This document shows positions 8,426 to 16,608 of a DNA stretch of 64,000 nucleotides, piece after piece. Within the stretch, counting starts at the first letter, position 1. Every line of letters begins with the position of its first letter. Both the position numbers and the translations under genes were made by a program. The notes beneath the pieces were generated by a model. That model was not told where the DNA came from, did no database searches, and saw nothing but the letters and a program-made list of their open reading frames with translations. This DNA comes from Romboutsia lituseburensis DSM 797 (GTDB lineage: Bacteria > Bacillota > Clostridia > Peptostreptococcales > Peptostreptococcaceae): NCBI RefSeq assembly GCF_900103615.1, contig NZ_FNGW01000003.1, positions 124,001 through 188,000 of the forward strand, given 5' to 3'.

Positions 8426-9754
8426 TTAAGCATTTGCTCTTTCTTTTATATTATGAGTGTTCCATGTAAATGACAAGAAGAATATAGCTAATACAGACGA
8501 AATGATTAATAATATAAATCCACCATCCCAACTGAATCTATCAACTATAATACCCATTAACATTTCAGCTAAAACTTGACCACCCATATATCCAAATAAA
8601 CCAGTAAATCCAGCAGCAGTTCCAGCAGCTTTCTTAGGCACTAAATCAAGTGCACTTACACCTATTAACATAACAGGTCCATAAATTAAAGCACCTATTG
8701 ATGCTAAAGCACAGTTGATAGCAATTGGACTTGAACTTTTCCAGTATATGAATGTAGCTATAGTAACACCAATCATACAAATTATACCTATAGGAGCACG
8801 TCTACCATGGAATATGTGATCACTTATCCATCCAACTAGTATAGTACCTGGTATAGCTGCATATTCAAACAATGCGAATGCAACAGATGAATCTTTTGGG
8901 TTGAAGTTTTTAACTTCTTGTAAATAAGTAGGAACCCAGTTTATAACTCCATATCTAACTAAATATACAAAAACGTTTGCAAGAGCTATACACCATAAGA
9001 ACTTATTGTTTAAGACATACTTAAATAATATTTCTTTTGCTGTAAGTTCAGATTCAGCATCTTCAACTTCTACATCATATTCAGGATAGTCATTTTTATA
9101 CTCTTCAATAGGTGGTAATCCAACTGATTGTGGAGTATCTCTTGCAAATGCTATGTAAATAATACCACCAATTATAGCTATAATACCAGGTAGGTAAAAA
9201 GCACCTTTCCAAGTTCCAAATAAAGATACACCTACTAATACAACAGTAGCAATGAAACCTCCACCTATATTATGAGCAGTATTCCAAATTGACATCTTTA
9301 CACCACGTTCACTATCAGAGAACCAGTGAGTCATTATTCTACCGCAAGGAGGCCATCCCATTCCTTGGAACCATCCATTAAGTAACATTAAAATAAACAT
9401 AAAGGTAATATTCGTAGCATTTGGTAGGAATAAGTTTGTTACTCCTGATAATATAAGACCAATAGCTAAGAAGTATCTTGGATTAGATCTATCAGAAACG
9501 TTTCCCATTACGAATTTACTAATTCCGTATGAAAGTCCTAATGCAGATGCAACAAATCCAATTTGAGTTTTGCTAAATCCTTGTTCTAGAAGGTAAACTT
9601 TAGACAATGCAAAGTTGCTTCTAACAAAGTAATAAATAAGATAACCAACATAAATACTGATAAACATTTGAATACGATACCTTTTATAAGCAGCAGGTAT
9701 TTTTTCTTCAGATAACCTTTCAACAGAAGGTGCTGGCTTTAGAAAATTAAACAT
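8426..9754 (-). CDS. glpT: Glycerol-3-phosphate:phosphate antiporter (OPA family MFS)
   Basis: 442 residues, 12 membrane segments, the full length of GlpT. Family landmarks, as I recall E. coli GlpT, are present in order: N-terminal FLKPAP, YYFVRSNFAL (substrate-binding Arg), FQGMGWPPCGR, the central loop DTPQSVGLPPIEEYKNDYP, VFVYLVRYGVINW (second substrate Arg) and PKKAAGTAAGFTGLFGY. These favour GlpT over UhpT or PgtP. It imports glycerol-3-phosphate in exchange for phosphate. It is monocistronic here, with no glpQ next to it. The leader carries a terminator-like hairpin (9779-9844), suggesting attenuation. The ribosome site is GGGGGG, nine bases from the ATG. Confidence 0.88.
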   Translation of the reverse strand: MFNFLKPAPSVERLSEEKIPAAYKRYRIQMFISIYVGYLIYYFVRSNFALSKVYLLEQGFSKTQIGFVASALGLSYGISKFVMGNVSDRSNPRYFLAIGLILSGVTNLFLPNATNITFMFILMLLNGWFQGMGWPPCGRIMTHWFSDSERGVKMSIWNTAHNIGGGFIATVVLVGVSLFGTWKGAFYLPGIIAIIGGIIYIAFARDTPQSVGLPPIEEYKNDYPEYDVEVEDAESELTAKEILFKYVLNNKFLWCIALANVFVYLVRYGVINWVPTYLQEVKNFNPKDSSVAFALFEYAAIPGTILVGWISDHIFHGRRAPIGIICMIGVTIATFIYWKSSSPIAINCALASIGALIYGPVMLIGVSALDLVPKKAAGTAAGFTGLFGYMGGQVLAEMLMGIIVDRFSWDGGFILLIISSVLAIFFLSFTWNTHNIKERANA

Positions 9755-9778
9755 TTAATATTTCCCCCCTTTTTTGCA

Positions 9779-9846
9779 CAAAAAAGTCAAGCCTATACTA
9801 GAAATAATAACTATATAAAGTTACTTCTAGTTATGTGCTTGACTCC
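9779..9846 (-). promoter_or_regulatory. glpT leader hairpin with U-tail, candidate attenuator
   Basis: On the minus strand a long imperfect stem (AGTCAAGC at 9837-9844 pairs with GCTTGACT at 9785-9792; inner ACTAGAA/TTCTAGT and AACT/AGTT also pair) runs straight into six U residues (9780-9785), 25 bases before the glpT start codon. This is an intrinsic terminator shape inside a 5' leader. In B. subtilis glp operons, including glpTQ, are controlled by GlpP-dependent antitermination at such leaders; a GlpP-like control here is inference. Confidence 0.6.
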
Positions 9847-10088
9847 TATTCTCTATTGCACTTTTATTAAATTAAGTTTAAAAGTTCTTCTCAAAATGAA
9901 TGTACCACACTATTTTTATTATTTCAATACAATAAGTAATATTTATATAATTTTGACTATTTAGAAAATTTAAGATCTAAATAATATTCTCAAGTTTTTT
10001 TATAAAATAGAAAAAAACTATACGTATAAATGTAAATATATATAAAAACTATAATACAAAAAACTGTGTTTTTTAGGTTTTTTATTTA
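9847..10088. other. Divergent intergenic region, no gene seen
   Basis: AT-rich spacer between glpT (minus) and the Fe-S protein gene (plus). It must hold the glpT promoter, which I could not place with confidence, and it ends at the shared promoter element for the plus-strand operon. Confidence 0.5.
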
Positions 10089-10116
10089 AAATATGTTAAA
10101 ATATCAAGATTAAGAT
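10089..10116 (+). promoter_or_regulatory. Promoter element shared with 6616-6643
   Basis: 26 of 28 bases match the element in front of the rhodanese/VTT operon, with the same extended -10 TGTTAAAAT at 10094-10102. It lies 68 bases before the start codon. Confidence 0.55.
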
Positions 10117-10183
10117 TAGGAATTTTTAATTTTAAATAAATATTTAATTTTAAAAATAATTATAGATTAGAAAGGAGAATATT

Positions 10184-11005
10184 ATGGGAAAATTATCGTT
10201 TAAGTTTCACCAAGTAAATAGTAATAATAAAATTTTTAAAAAAACATTTTTAACTCACGATAGCCATGTTGTATTTATGCCAGGATGTAGCTTAAGTGGA
10301 TACAGACAAGATATTATTATAAAAATATATGAGTATTTAAAAAAACATATAGATGATTTAGGGATTAGTTTATCATGCTGTTACAAGCCAAGTATTATGA
10401 TAAAAGATTATGATTCTTTTAACAAATATTATAAAACTTTAGATAATATGCTAAAGGATAATAATATAAAAGAAGTTATAACAGCCTGCCCTAATTGTTA
10501 TAAAACTATAAAAGAAAATTCTAAAAATATAAAGGTAACCTTTTTATTAGAAGTTATAAAAGAAAAAGGTATTGATAAAGAATTACTCAATAACTATATA
10601 GATATAGAGCAAATTTTTACAATACAAGATTCTTGTGCAATAAGAGGTAATGAGTCTATATATGAAAGTTGTAGATTTATATTAGATCAATTAGGAATTA
10701 AATATATAGAATTTGAAAAAAACAAAACAAAATCAAACTGCTGTGGATCTATATTTGTAGATGATAAAAAAAGATTAGAGCAGATAAAAAGAAGATGTGA
10801 ACAAACTGATTGTGATAATATAATATCTTATTGTGAAACATGTGCTAAATCTATGTTAGAAGGTGGGAAAAATTCTATTCATATACTAGACTTATTATTT
10901 AATGAAGAGGTTATAAATAAAAAAATGTTCACTCAAAAAAAAATATCAAGTTTTAAAACTTGGGAAAATAGATATAAAATAAATAATAGGAGAAATTATG
11001 AATAA
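10184..11005 (+). CDS. CCG-domain (heterodisulfide reductase B-like) Fe-S protein
   Basis: 273 residues with two copies of the cysteine-rich CCG domain: MPGCSLSGY, then CCYKP and CPNCYKT (about residues 35-110), and later DSCAIRG, NCCGS and CETCAKS (about 150-235). This is the CX(n)CCG(X)nCXXC pattern of HdrB, GlpC and LutA-type proteins, which bind an Fe-S cluster and act in electron transfer or thiol/disulfide chemistry. No partner HdrA/HdrC or dehydrogenase is encoded nearby. The gene overlaps the next by 8 bases, so a single operon with the VTT and phosphatidyltransferase genes is clear. Substrate unknown. AAAGGAG precedes the ATG. Confidence 0.82.
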   Translation: MGKLSFKFHQVNSNNKIFKKTFLTHDSHVVFMPGCSLSGYRQDIIIKIYEYLKKHIDDLGISLSCCYKPSIMIKDYDSFNKYYKTLDNMLKDNNIKEVITACPNCYKTIKENSKNIKVTFLLEVIKEKGIDKELLNNYIDIEQIFTIQDSCAIRGNESIYESCRFILDQLGIKYIEFEKNKTKSNCCGSIFVDDKKRLEQIKRRCEQTDCDNIISYCETCAKSMLEGGKNSIHILDLLFNEEVINKKMFTQKKISSFKTWENRYKINNRRNYE

Positions 11006-11651
11006 AAATTTGAAGAAAGCACTATTACTAATTACAGTTATATTTTTTATATTTATATCATCTAAAATTATAAAAAACAATATTGATATATATACAATTA
11101 GAGATTATATAAACTCTTTTAAAATATTTGCGCCAATAGTATATATTGTAATGTTTGCGATCGTTCCTTTAACATTTTTCCCAGATTCTATATTAGCCAT
11201 ATCATCAGGTCTTATTTTCGGATTTTATAAAGGATATATATATACTACAATAGGTGCTTTGTTAGGAGGAAGTATTGCATTTTTTCTAGCAAGATATATA
11301 GGATATGATTTGCTAAAGAAAATTTCTAATGATAAGTTGTCAAAGATAGAGAAATTAATAAACGCAAATGGATTTTATATAATATTTTTATTAAGATTAA
11401 TTCCGCTTTTTCCATTTGATATAATAAGCTATGGAGCAGGACTTACTAGTGTAGACTATAAACAATTTTTATTAGCTACATTACTTGGAACAATACCTGG
11501 AATTGCAGTATTTACTAATATAGGGGCGAGTGCTTTGGATATAAGTGGTACAAGTTTTTATATATCAATAGCTATGCTTATATTACTTTTTGCAATATCA
11601 ATATTACTTAAAAAGAAATTTTTAAATAATAAATTAAAAGAAATCGATTAA
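10998..11651 (+). CDS. TVP38/TMEM64 (VTT) membrane protein, paralogue
   Basis: 217 residues with about six hydrophobic segments. Conserved VTT features: PDSILAISSGLIFG, GGSIAFFLARYIGYD and LRLIPLFPFDIISYGAGLTS, the last matching the block in the paralogue at 7684-8385. It starts with an ATG inside the end of the Fe-S gene (8-base overlap) with TAGGAGA upstream. Cotranscribed with the Fe-S protein and the CDP-alcohol phosphatidyltransferase. Transported substrate unknown; the context suggests membrane lipid or redox-linked anion metabolism. Confidence 0.85.
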   Translation: MNKNLKKALLLITVIFFIFISSKIIKNNIDIYTIRDYINSFKIFAPIVYIVMFAIVPLTFFPDSILAISSGLIFGFYKGYIYTTIGALLGGSIAFFLARYIGYDLLKKISNDKLSKIEKLINANGFYIIFLLRLIPLFPFDIISYGAGLTSVDYKQFLLATLLGTIPGIAVFTNIGASALDISGTSFYISIAMLILLFAISILLKKKFLNNKLKEID

Positions 11652-11664
11652 GAAAGGATTTATT

Positions 11665-12249
11665 ATGTTAGATACACATGCAAGAAAATATGTTAATCCA
11701 TTTATAGAAAAAGGAGCAAATTTTTTTATTAAACTAAAATTAAGTGCGGATAGTGTAACTATATTAGCTTTATTGCTTGGAATATTTGCATCCATATTAT
11801 TATATTTTGATCAAAATATAATCGCAGTATTAATTCTTTGGTTATCAGGATATTTAGATGCTGTTGACGGATCAATAGCAAGAAAAACTAACTCATCATC
11901 TAGCTTTGGGACAGTACTTGATATAACTAGTGATAGAATAGTTGAAATAGGAATAATAGTTGTAACAGGAATAAAATTTGTAGATGTAAGGTTTAATTTA
12001 ATGATTCTGTTAAGTTGTATTTTATTATCTATGGTAATATTTTTAACTGTAGGAGCAGTAAGCGAGAAAAGTGGAATAAAGTCATTTTACTATCAAGCAG
12101 GAGTTGCTGAAAGAAGTGAAGGATTTATAATGTTTTCAATAATGATGTTAAGCAAAACTTACTTAGGTATAGTTATTAATATATTTGCATTTATTATACT
12201 TATAACAGCACTACAAAGAATGATTGAAGCAAGAAAGATTTTAAAATAG
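11665..12249 (+). CDS. CDP-alcohol phosphatidyltransferase
   Basis: 194 residues, 5-6 membrane segments. The complete family signature D-x2-DG-x2-AR-x8-G-x3-D-x3-D is visible (DAVDGSIAR ... GTVLDITSD, about residues 72-97), so the enzyme should be active. It joins a CDP-activated lipid to a small alcohol, as PgsA or PssA do. Its order and divergence from typical PgsA mean that the acceptor cannot be named. Third gene of the Fe-S/VTT operon, 13 bases after the VTT stop, with AAAGGA upstream. No hairpin terminator is seen right after it. Confidence 0.85.
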   Translation: MLDTHARKYVNPFIEKGANFFIKLKLSADSVTILALLLGIFASILLYFDQNIIAVLILWLSGYLDAVDGSIARKTNSSSSFGTVLDITSDRIVEIGIIVVTGIKFVDVRFNLMILLSCILLSMVIFLTVGAVSEKSGIKSFYYQAGVAERSEGFIMFSIMMLSKTYLGIVINIFAFIILITALQRMIEARKILK

Positions 12250-12270
12250 ATAATATTTATATAAAAAAGT

Positions 12271-12299
12271 TTGAATTTAAATATATTATGGTATATAAT
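12271..12299 (+). promoter_or_regulatory. SigA-type promoter of the preQ1-queT leader
   Basis: TTGAAT (12271-12276), 17-base spacer, TATAAT (12294-12299); the riboswitch aptamer begins about 18 bases downstream. Confidence 0.7.
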
Positions 12300-12316
12300 A
12301 CTTAGGTAAACTTAAT

Positions 12317-12428
12317 AAGACAGTTCGGAAGCCTCCTGTCTATAAATAAAACTACGGTAAAAAAAGCATTTAAACAATGTATAATTTTTGTGCAAAAAAC
12401 CGTAGATAAAAACTACGGTTTTATTTTG
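12317..12428 (+). promoter_or_regulatory. preQ1-I riboswitch with transcription terminator
   Basis: Aptamer 12317-12357: stem AGACAG / CTGTCT, loop TTCGGAAGCCTC, and the A-rich tail ATAAATAAAACTACGG that folds back into the loop, the preQ1 class I layout. The tail's CTACGGT (12352-12358) can pair with ACCGTAG (12399-12405) as an antiterminator, or ACCGTAG can pair with the second CTACGGT (12413-12419) to make a terminator ending in TTTTATTTT. Ligand binding should hide the first copy and turn transcription off. It precedes queT, which fits. Confidence 0.92.
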
Positions 12429-12559
12429 TTTAAAGGTGTAGCTTTTAAAGTGAATTGTATCTTACTATAAGGACATAATTAAATATATAACTTTAAAAGA
12501 TAAAAAATAAATTTTCCTAGTTAGAAAGGCTACAAAATAATCAATATTAGGAGAAAAAT

Positions 12560-13063
12560 ATGAGAGAAAAAACTAAAAAAATGGTAAGATTAGCTGTTGT
12601 TGCAGCTTTATATGCATCACTAACAATAGCATTAGGTGCAATAAGTTATGGACCAATACAATTTAGAATTGCAGAAGTAATGAACTTGCTTCCTTTAATA
12701 GGTGGTGAATATATAATTGCTTTAACAATAGGTTGTTTTCTTGCTAACTTATTTGGAGGCCTAGGAGTGCCTGATATAGTGTTTGGGACACTTGCAACAC
12801 TTATAAGTGCATATTTAGTATACTTTACAGGAAAGACGATGAAAGATAAGCCTGGATATATATTAATAGCATCATTGTGGCCAACAATAGTAAATGCTAT
12901 AATAATAGGAGGAGTTGTACTATATGGATTCTTTGGATTACCATTAATTCTTTCTATATCACAAGTAGGATTTGGTCAATTCGTAGTAATAACTATAATA
13001 GGCGTTCCTTTATTCAAAGTATTTAATAATAAATATTTAAAATTGCTAAAAAATATATCTTAA
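12560..13063 (+). CDS. queT: QueT family preQ0/preQ1-type transporter
   Basis: 167 residues, about five membrane segments, hallmark sequences GPIQFRIAEVMNLLP and GCFLANLFGG of the QueT family. QueT is the substrate-binding S component of an ECF transporter for queuosine precursors and uses a shared EcfA/A'/T module encoded elsewhere. A preQ1-I riboswitch controls it. TAGGAGA is seven bases from the ATG. The next gene follows 28 bases later and may be cotranscribed. Confidence 0.92.
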   Translation: MREKTKKMVRLAVVAALYASLTIALGAISYGPIQFRIAEVMNLLPLIGGEYIIALTIGCFLANLFGGLGVPDIVFGTLATLISAYLVYFTGKTMKDKPGYILIASLWPTIVNAIIIGGVVLYGFFGLPLILSISQVGFGQFVVITIIGVPLFKVFNNKYLKLLKNIS

Positions 13064-13091
13064 TATTTTATGTAATTAGTAAGGAGTAAAA

Positions 13092-13835
13092 ATGAACGAA
13101 ATCGAAAAAATAGAAAGTGCTAAAATGATAGGTATAGGTGAAGATGGTATAAAAATATTAGATTCTATATCAGATAAAATAGTACATAATATGGATTTAG
13201 AAAAGATAACTGTTAATCAAGATGTTGATAAGGACTATGTCAGAGAACTATTAGATGGAGTAGATGTATTATTTTTAACATATAATAGTGAAGATAAAAA
13301 GTCATTACAAATAGTTAATGCTATAGGTTATATGGCAGATGAAAGAAGAGTGTTAAGTGTTGGGCTAGACTCTGCTAAAAAAGAAAATAAAGATGATGTG
13401 AATTTAAATAGAGAGTTCAAAATAAATGATGAAAACACAGATACATTATTAAATGTTATGAATATGCTATTAGATTCTATATCAGATTTTTGTATGATAA
13501 ATATAGATTTAAGTGATCTTAAAGAAACTTTATGTGCGGAAAAAGGTATAAAATATTCTTGTGGAGAATTTGCTAAAAGTGTAAATAATGATGAAATAGT
13601 TAATTCACTATTAGAAAATACTATAGAATCAGGTGAAGAGTTTGTTGGTAAAAAACAAGTAATACTTGTAGAAATGGATTCTAACTATTGTGAAGAAGAA
13701 AAGATGTTAATAATATTAAATGACTTATTAATGAAAATTCAAGACAGTAATAAAGAATCTTATGAAACTATATTCTCATTATACATCAGAGAGAAGTCTC
13801 AAGAAAAAATAAAAATAGGATTAGTTTGTAACTAA
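13092..13835 (+). CDS. FtsZ/tubulin-like fold protein of unknown function
   Basis: 247 residues, no membrane segment. The N-terminus (AKMIGIGEDGIKILDSI) and the later VDVLFLTYNSEDKKSLQIVNAIG followed by RRVLSVGLD recall the N-terminal Rossmann-like half of FtsZ, but the tubulin signature GGGTGTG is missing, so GTP binding is unlikely in the usual way. Acidic overall. It could be an FtsZ-derived scaffold protein. TAAGGAG precedes the ATG. It is downstream of queT with a short gap and is followed by a terminator. Function unassigned. Confidence 0.6.
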   Translation: MNEIEKIESAKMIGIGEDGIKILDSISDKIVHNMDLEKITVNQDVDKDYVRELLDGVDVLFLTYNSEDKKSLQIVNAIGYMADERRVLSVGLDSAKKENKDDVNLNREFKINDENTDTLLNVMNMLLDSISDFCMINIDLSDLKETLCAEKGIKYSCGEFAKSVNNDEIVNSLLENTIESGEEFVGKKQVILVEMDSNYCEEEKMLIILNDLLMKIQDSNKESYETIFSLYIREKSQEKIKIGLVCN

Positions 13836-13838
13836 TAT

Positions 13839-13881
13839 AAAAAACCTTAAAAAAATGATATAATTTTTTTAAGGTTTTTTT
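13839..13881 (+). terminator. Intrinsic terminator
   Basis: AAAACCTTAAAAAAAT / ATTTTTTTAAGGTTTT stem with a T-rich tail. Confidence 0.8.
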
Positions 13882-13997
13882 ATTACCTTTTTAGAATAGA
13901 TTGAGTATTTAGCTTTATTTTAATATCATTAGTTAAAATAAAACTACAAATTAAAATGAACATAGTTAATAAATTATAATAAAAAAGAGTGAAAAAT

Positions 13998-14744
13998 ATG
14001 AATAATGATATAGCGAAAATTTTCAATATAAAAAAGAAAGATATTATAACTGTAATAGGAGCAGGGGGTAAAACATCTTTTATAAATTATATATCTAAAG
14101 AGTTAAGATATGAATGTTCTGTATTATTAACAACAACAACTAAAATTTACATGCCAAATAAAGATTTGTATGATAGAATCTGTCTTTTACAAAATGTAAA
14201 TAATAGTGATATTTATGAAAATAAAAATGGAGTTACAGTAATCGGAAAATATATAAATAATGAAAATAAAATTATCGGACTTGATTTTAATGAATTGAAA
14301 GGTTTAGATCAAACATTTGATTTACTACTTATTGAAGGCGATGGATCTAAAAGAAAAAAGCTTAAAGGCTGGAATGAAAATGAGCCAGTAGTCTATAATA
14401 AAACTACTAAGACTATTGGAATCTTAGATATAACATCATATAATATGGAAATAAGCGATGAAAATATACATAGATTAAAAAAATTTAAGTATTTAATAGA
14501 TATTAAAAACATAAATGATAAATACATCAATTTAGATATGTTATATCAAATGATTTTGAATAAAAATGGATTGTTTAAAAATGCTATTGGAGATAAAATA
14601 TTATTTATAAATAAAGTTGAAAATAAATACTATGAAGATTTAAGTATTCAACTGGCAAAAAAGATAACAAAACAAAATAAAGATATAAAAATATGTTATG
14701 GGAGTATAAAATTAGAAGTATTTAAAATTTTTAAAGACTATTAA
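13998..14744 (+). CDS. yqeC: YqeC, selenium-dependent molybdenum hydroxylase accessory protein
   Basis: About 248 residues. P-loop-like VIGAGGKTSF near the N-terminus, TTTTKIYMP, and LLIEGDGSKRKKLKGWNENEP, all characteristic of the YqeC family that accompanies selenium-dependent molybdenum hydroxylases. I use the ATG at 13998; a GTG at 13989 is also possible, but the AGAG at 13986-13989 overlaps it. The family has been proposed to help insert or mature the labile selenium cofactor. First of three genes (yqeC, mocA, MoeA-like) with tight spacing; the hydroxylase itself and yqeB are not in the window. Confidence 0.85.
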   Translation: MNNDIAKIFNIKKKDIITVIGAGGKTSFINYISKELRYECSVLLTTTTKIYMPNKDLYDRICLLQNVNNSDIYENKNGVTVIGKYINNENKIIGLDFNELKGLDQTFDLLLIEGDGSKRKKLKGWNENEPVVYNKTTKTIGILDITSYNMEISDENIHRLKKFKYLIDIKNINDKYINLDMLYQMILNKNGLFKNAIGDKILFINKVENKYYEDLSIQLAKKITKQNKDIKICYGSIKLEVFKIFKDY

Positions 14745-14770
14745 TAGCATGATATATAAAGGAGAATCTA

Positions 14771-15346
14771 TTGATAAATAATAAAATAACAGCCATTATA
14801 ATGGCATCTGGATTATCTACTAGAATGGGCGCTAATAAGTTATTGTTAAATTACAAGAATGAACCTATAATACAATATGTATTTGAAGCTGTTAAAAATT
14901 GCTTATTTCATGAGGTAATTGTCATAAGTCAATATGATGAAATAAAAAAGATTAGCGAAAATTATAAATTCAAATATGTGCATAATAAAAAATCTGATAT
15001 AGGTCAGAGTGAATCTATAAAACTAGGAATTTTAAATAGCAAGCCTTGTGACGGATACATGTTTTTTGTTGGAGATCAGCCTTTGATAGACGAAATATAC
15101 ATAAAGAATATGATTTTTGATTTCTATAAAAATCTAGATTATATAATAATTCCTAAATGTAAAAACAAAACTGGAAATCCTGTAATATTTCCTTTTTCTA
15201 AAAAAGAAGAATTATTAAAATTAAAAAATGATGAGAAGGGTAAAAAAATAATAAATAAAACTTCTAATATAAAATATATAGAAGTTCCAGAAAGTATGTT
15301 ATTTGATATAGACACGAAAGAAGACTACAAAAAATTAGAGGTGTAA
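14771..15346 (+). CDS. mocA: MocA-type molybdenum cofactor cytidylyltransferase
   Basis: 191 residues, TTG start with AAAGGAGA upstream. It has the nucleotidyltransferase signature ASGLSTRMGANKLLL near the N-terminus, FFVGDQPLID for metal binding, and KTGNPVIFP, all standard for the MobA/MocA family. MocA adds CMP to molybdopterin to form the dinucleotide cofactor used by xanthine-dehydrogenase-type hydroxylases. It lies between yqeC and a MoeA-like gene, one base from the latter, which supports MocA over MobA. Confidence 0.85.
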   Translation: MINNKITAIIMASGLSTRMGANKLLLNYKNEPIIQYVFEAVKNCLFHEVIVISQYDEIKKISENYKFKYVHNKKSDIGQSESIKLGILNSKPCDGYMFFVGDQPLIDEIYIKNMIFDFYKNLDYIIIPKCKNKTGNPVIFPFSKKEELLKLKNDEKGKKIINKTSNIKYIEVPESMLFDIDTKEDYKKLEV

Positions 15347-15347
15347 A

Positions 15348-16367
15348 ATGAAGAAAATAAAGACAGTAGATGCTATCGGACATATATTATGTCATGACAT
15401 TACAAGAATAGCACCAGGGAAATTTAAAGGAAGAGCTTTTAAAAAAGGGCATGTAGTAAAAGAAGAAGATATAGAAGTTTTATTATCTATGGGAAAAGAT
15501 AACTTATATGTATGGGAAAAAATTGATGGCCTTGTTCATGAAAATGATGCAGCAGTTGTTTTAAAAGACTTAACAGCTGGAGAAAATTTAGAATTTAGTG
15601 AAATTAAAGAAGGTAAGATAGACTTCATAGCAAATACAGATGGACTATTAAAAGTAGATGTTGATGCATTATTAAATTTAAATTTAATAGATGATATAGT
15701 GCTATCTACTTTACATAATAATTTCGTAGTTAAGAAAGGACTAAAAGTTGCAGGAACAAGAGTCATACCTTTACTTATTGATGAACAAAAATTAATAGAA
15801 GCTAAAGAAGTTGTAAAAAATAAAAAAATAGTAGATGTAATTAAATTCAAACCAAAAAAAGTAGCAATAGTAACAACTGGCAATGAGATCTATCATAAAA
15901 GAATAGTAGATAAATTTGGACCAGTTATAAAAGAAAAAGTTGAAAAGTTTGGATGCCAAGTTATAGGGCAAGCAATATGTTCTGATGATAAAGCAATGAT
16001 AAAAAATGCTATAAATGATTTTATAAATCAAGGGGCAGAACTTATATGTTGTACAGGTGGAATGAGCGTTGATCCAGATGATGTTACTCCAACTGCTATA
16101 AAGGAAAGTGGAGCAGAAATAGTTACATATGGAGCACCAATACTTCCAGGTGCTATGTTTTTACTTGCATATAATAAAGATATACCAATAATGGGTATAC
16201 CTGGATGTGCAATGTACAATAAAACAACAGTTTTTGATGTCATATTACCGAGAGTATTAATAGATGAGAAATTAACAAAACTAGATATAGTAAAATATGG
16301 TCATGGTGGACTTTGTATGAGTTGTGAAGTATGTACTTATCCGTCTTGTAATTTTGCAAAAATATAA
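15348..16367 (+). CDS. Molybdopterin-binding MoeA-like protein
   Basis: 339 residues, shorter than MoeA (about 400). The MoCF-biosynthesis domain is recognised from VAIVTTGNEIYHKRIVDK, CCTGGMSVDPDDVTP and PILPGAMFLLAY...MGIPGCAMY. An N-terminal MoeA-like linker region is present, but the C-terminal MoeA domain is replaced by a short tail with a cysteine cluster, CMSCEVCTYPSCNFAKI. It probably binds molybdopterin during cofactor maturation for the selenium-dependent hydroxylase. GAGGTG is five bases before the ATG and overlaps the end of mocA. Confidence 0.82.
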   Translation: MKKIKTVDAIGHILCHDITRIAPGKFKGRAFKKGHVVKEEDIEVLLSMGKDNLYVWEKIDGLVHENDAAVVLKDLTAGENLEFSEIKEGKIDFIANTDGLLKVDVDALLNLNLIDDIVLSTLHNNFVVKKGLKVAGTRVIPLLIDEQKLIEAKEVVKNKKIVDVIKFKPKKVAIVTTGNEIYHKRIVDKFGPVIKEKVEKFGCQVIGQAICSDDKAMIKNAINDFINQGAELICCTGGMSVDPDDVTPTAIKESGAEIVTYGAPILPGAMFLLAYNKDIPIMGIPGCAMYNKTTVFDVILPRVLIDEKLTKLDIVKYGHGGLCMSCEVCTYPSCNFAKI

Positions 16368-16540
16368 ATTATAAGTATATAAAAATAGAACAAAAACATT
16401 TATATAATAAAAATAAATAGAACTTATTTATAAATGAGAATTAGCAAAAAAATAACAATTATTATAATGTACGAAACTTTAAAAATAGTTATACAAAAGG
16501 CTTAGAAATAACTGTTTACTTAGTTGACTAAAATAAATAT

Positions 16541-16569
16541 TTGTTATATTATAAATAATGTTGTATAAT
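16541..16569 (+). promoter_or_regulatory. SigA-type promoter of the ABC-F gene
   Basis: TTGTTA (16541-16546), 17-base spacer, TATAAT (16564-16569), 40 bases before the start codon. Confidence 0.65.
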
Positions 16570-16608
16570 AGAAAATTAATTTAGATACGAAGAAAGGAAA
16601 ATACACGA

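Noticed and set aside
9755-10183. Search for a small gene between glpT and the Fe-S protein gene
   Set aside because: No frame with a ribosome site; the region is taken up by leader and promoter elements.
15792-16031. Minus-strand ORF rich in Tyr, Phe and Ile
   Set aside because: Antisense to the MoeA-like gene; a by-product of AT-rich codon use, with no ribosome site.
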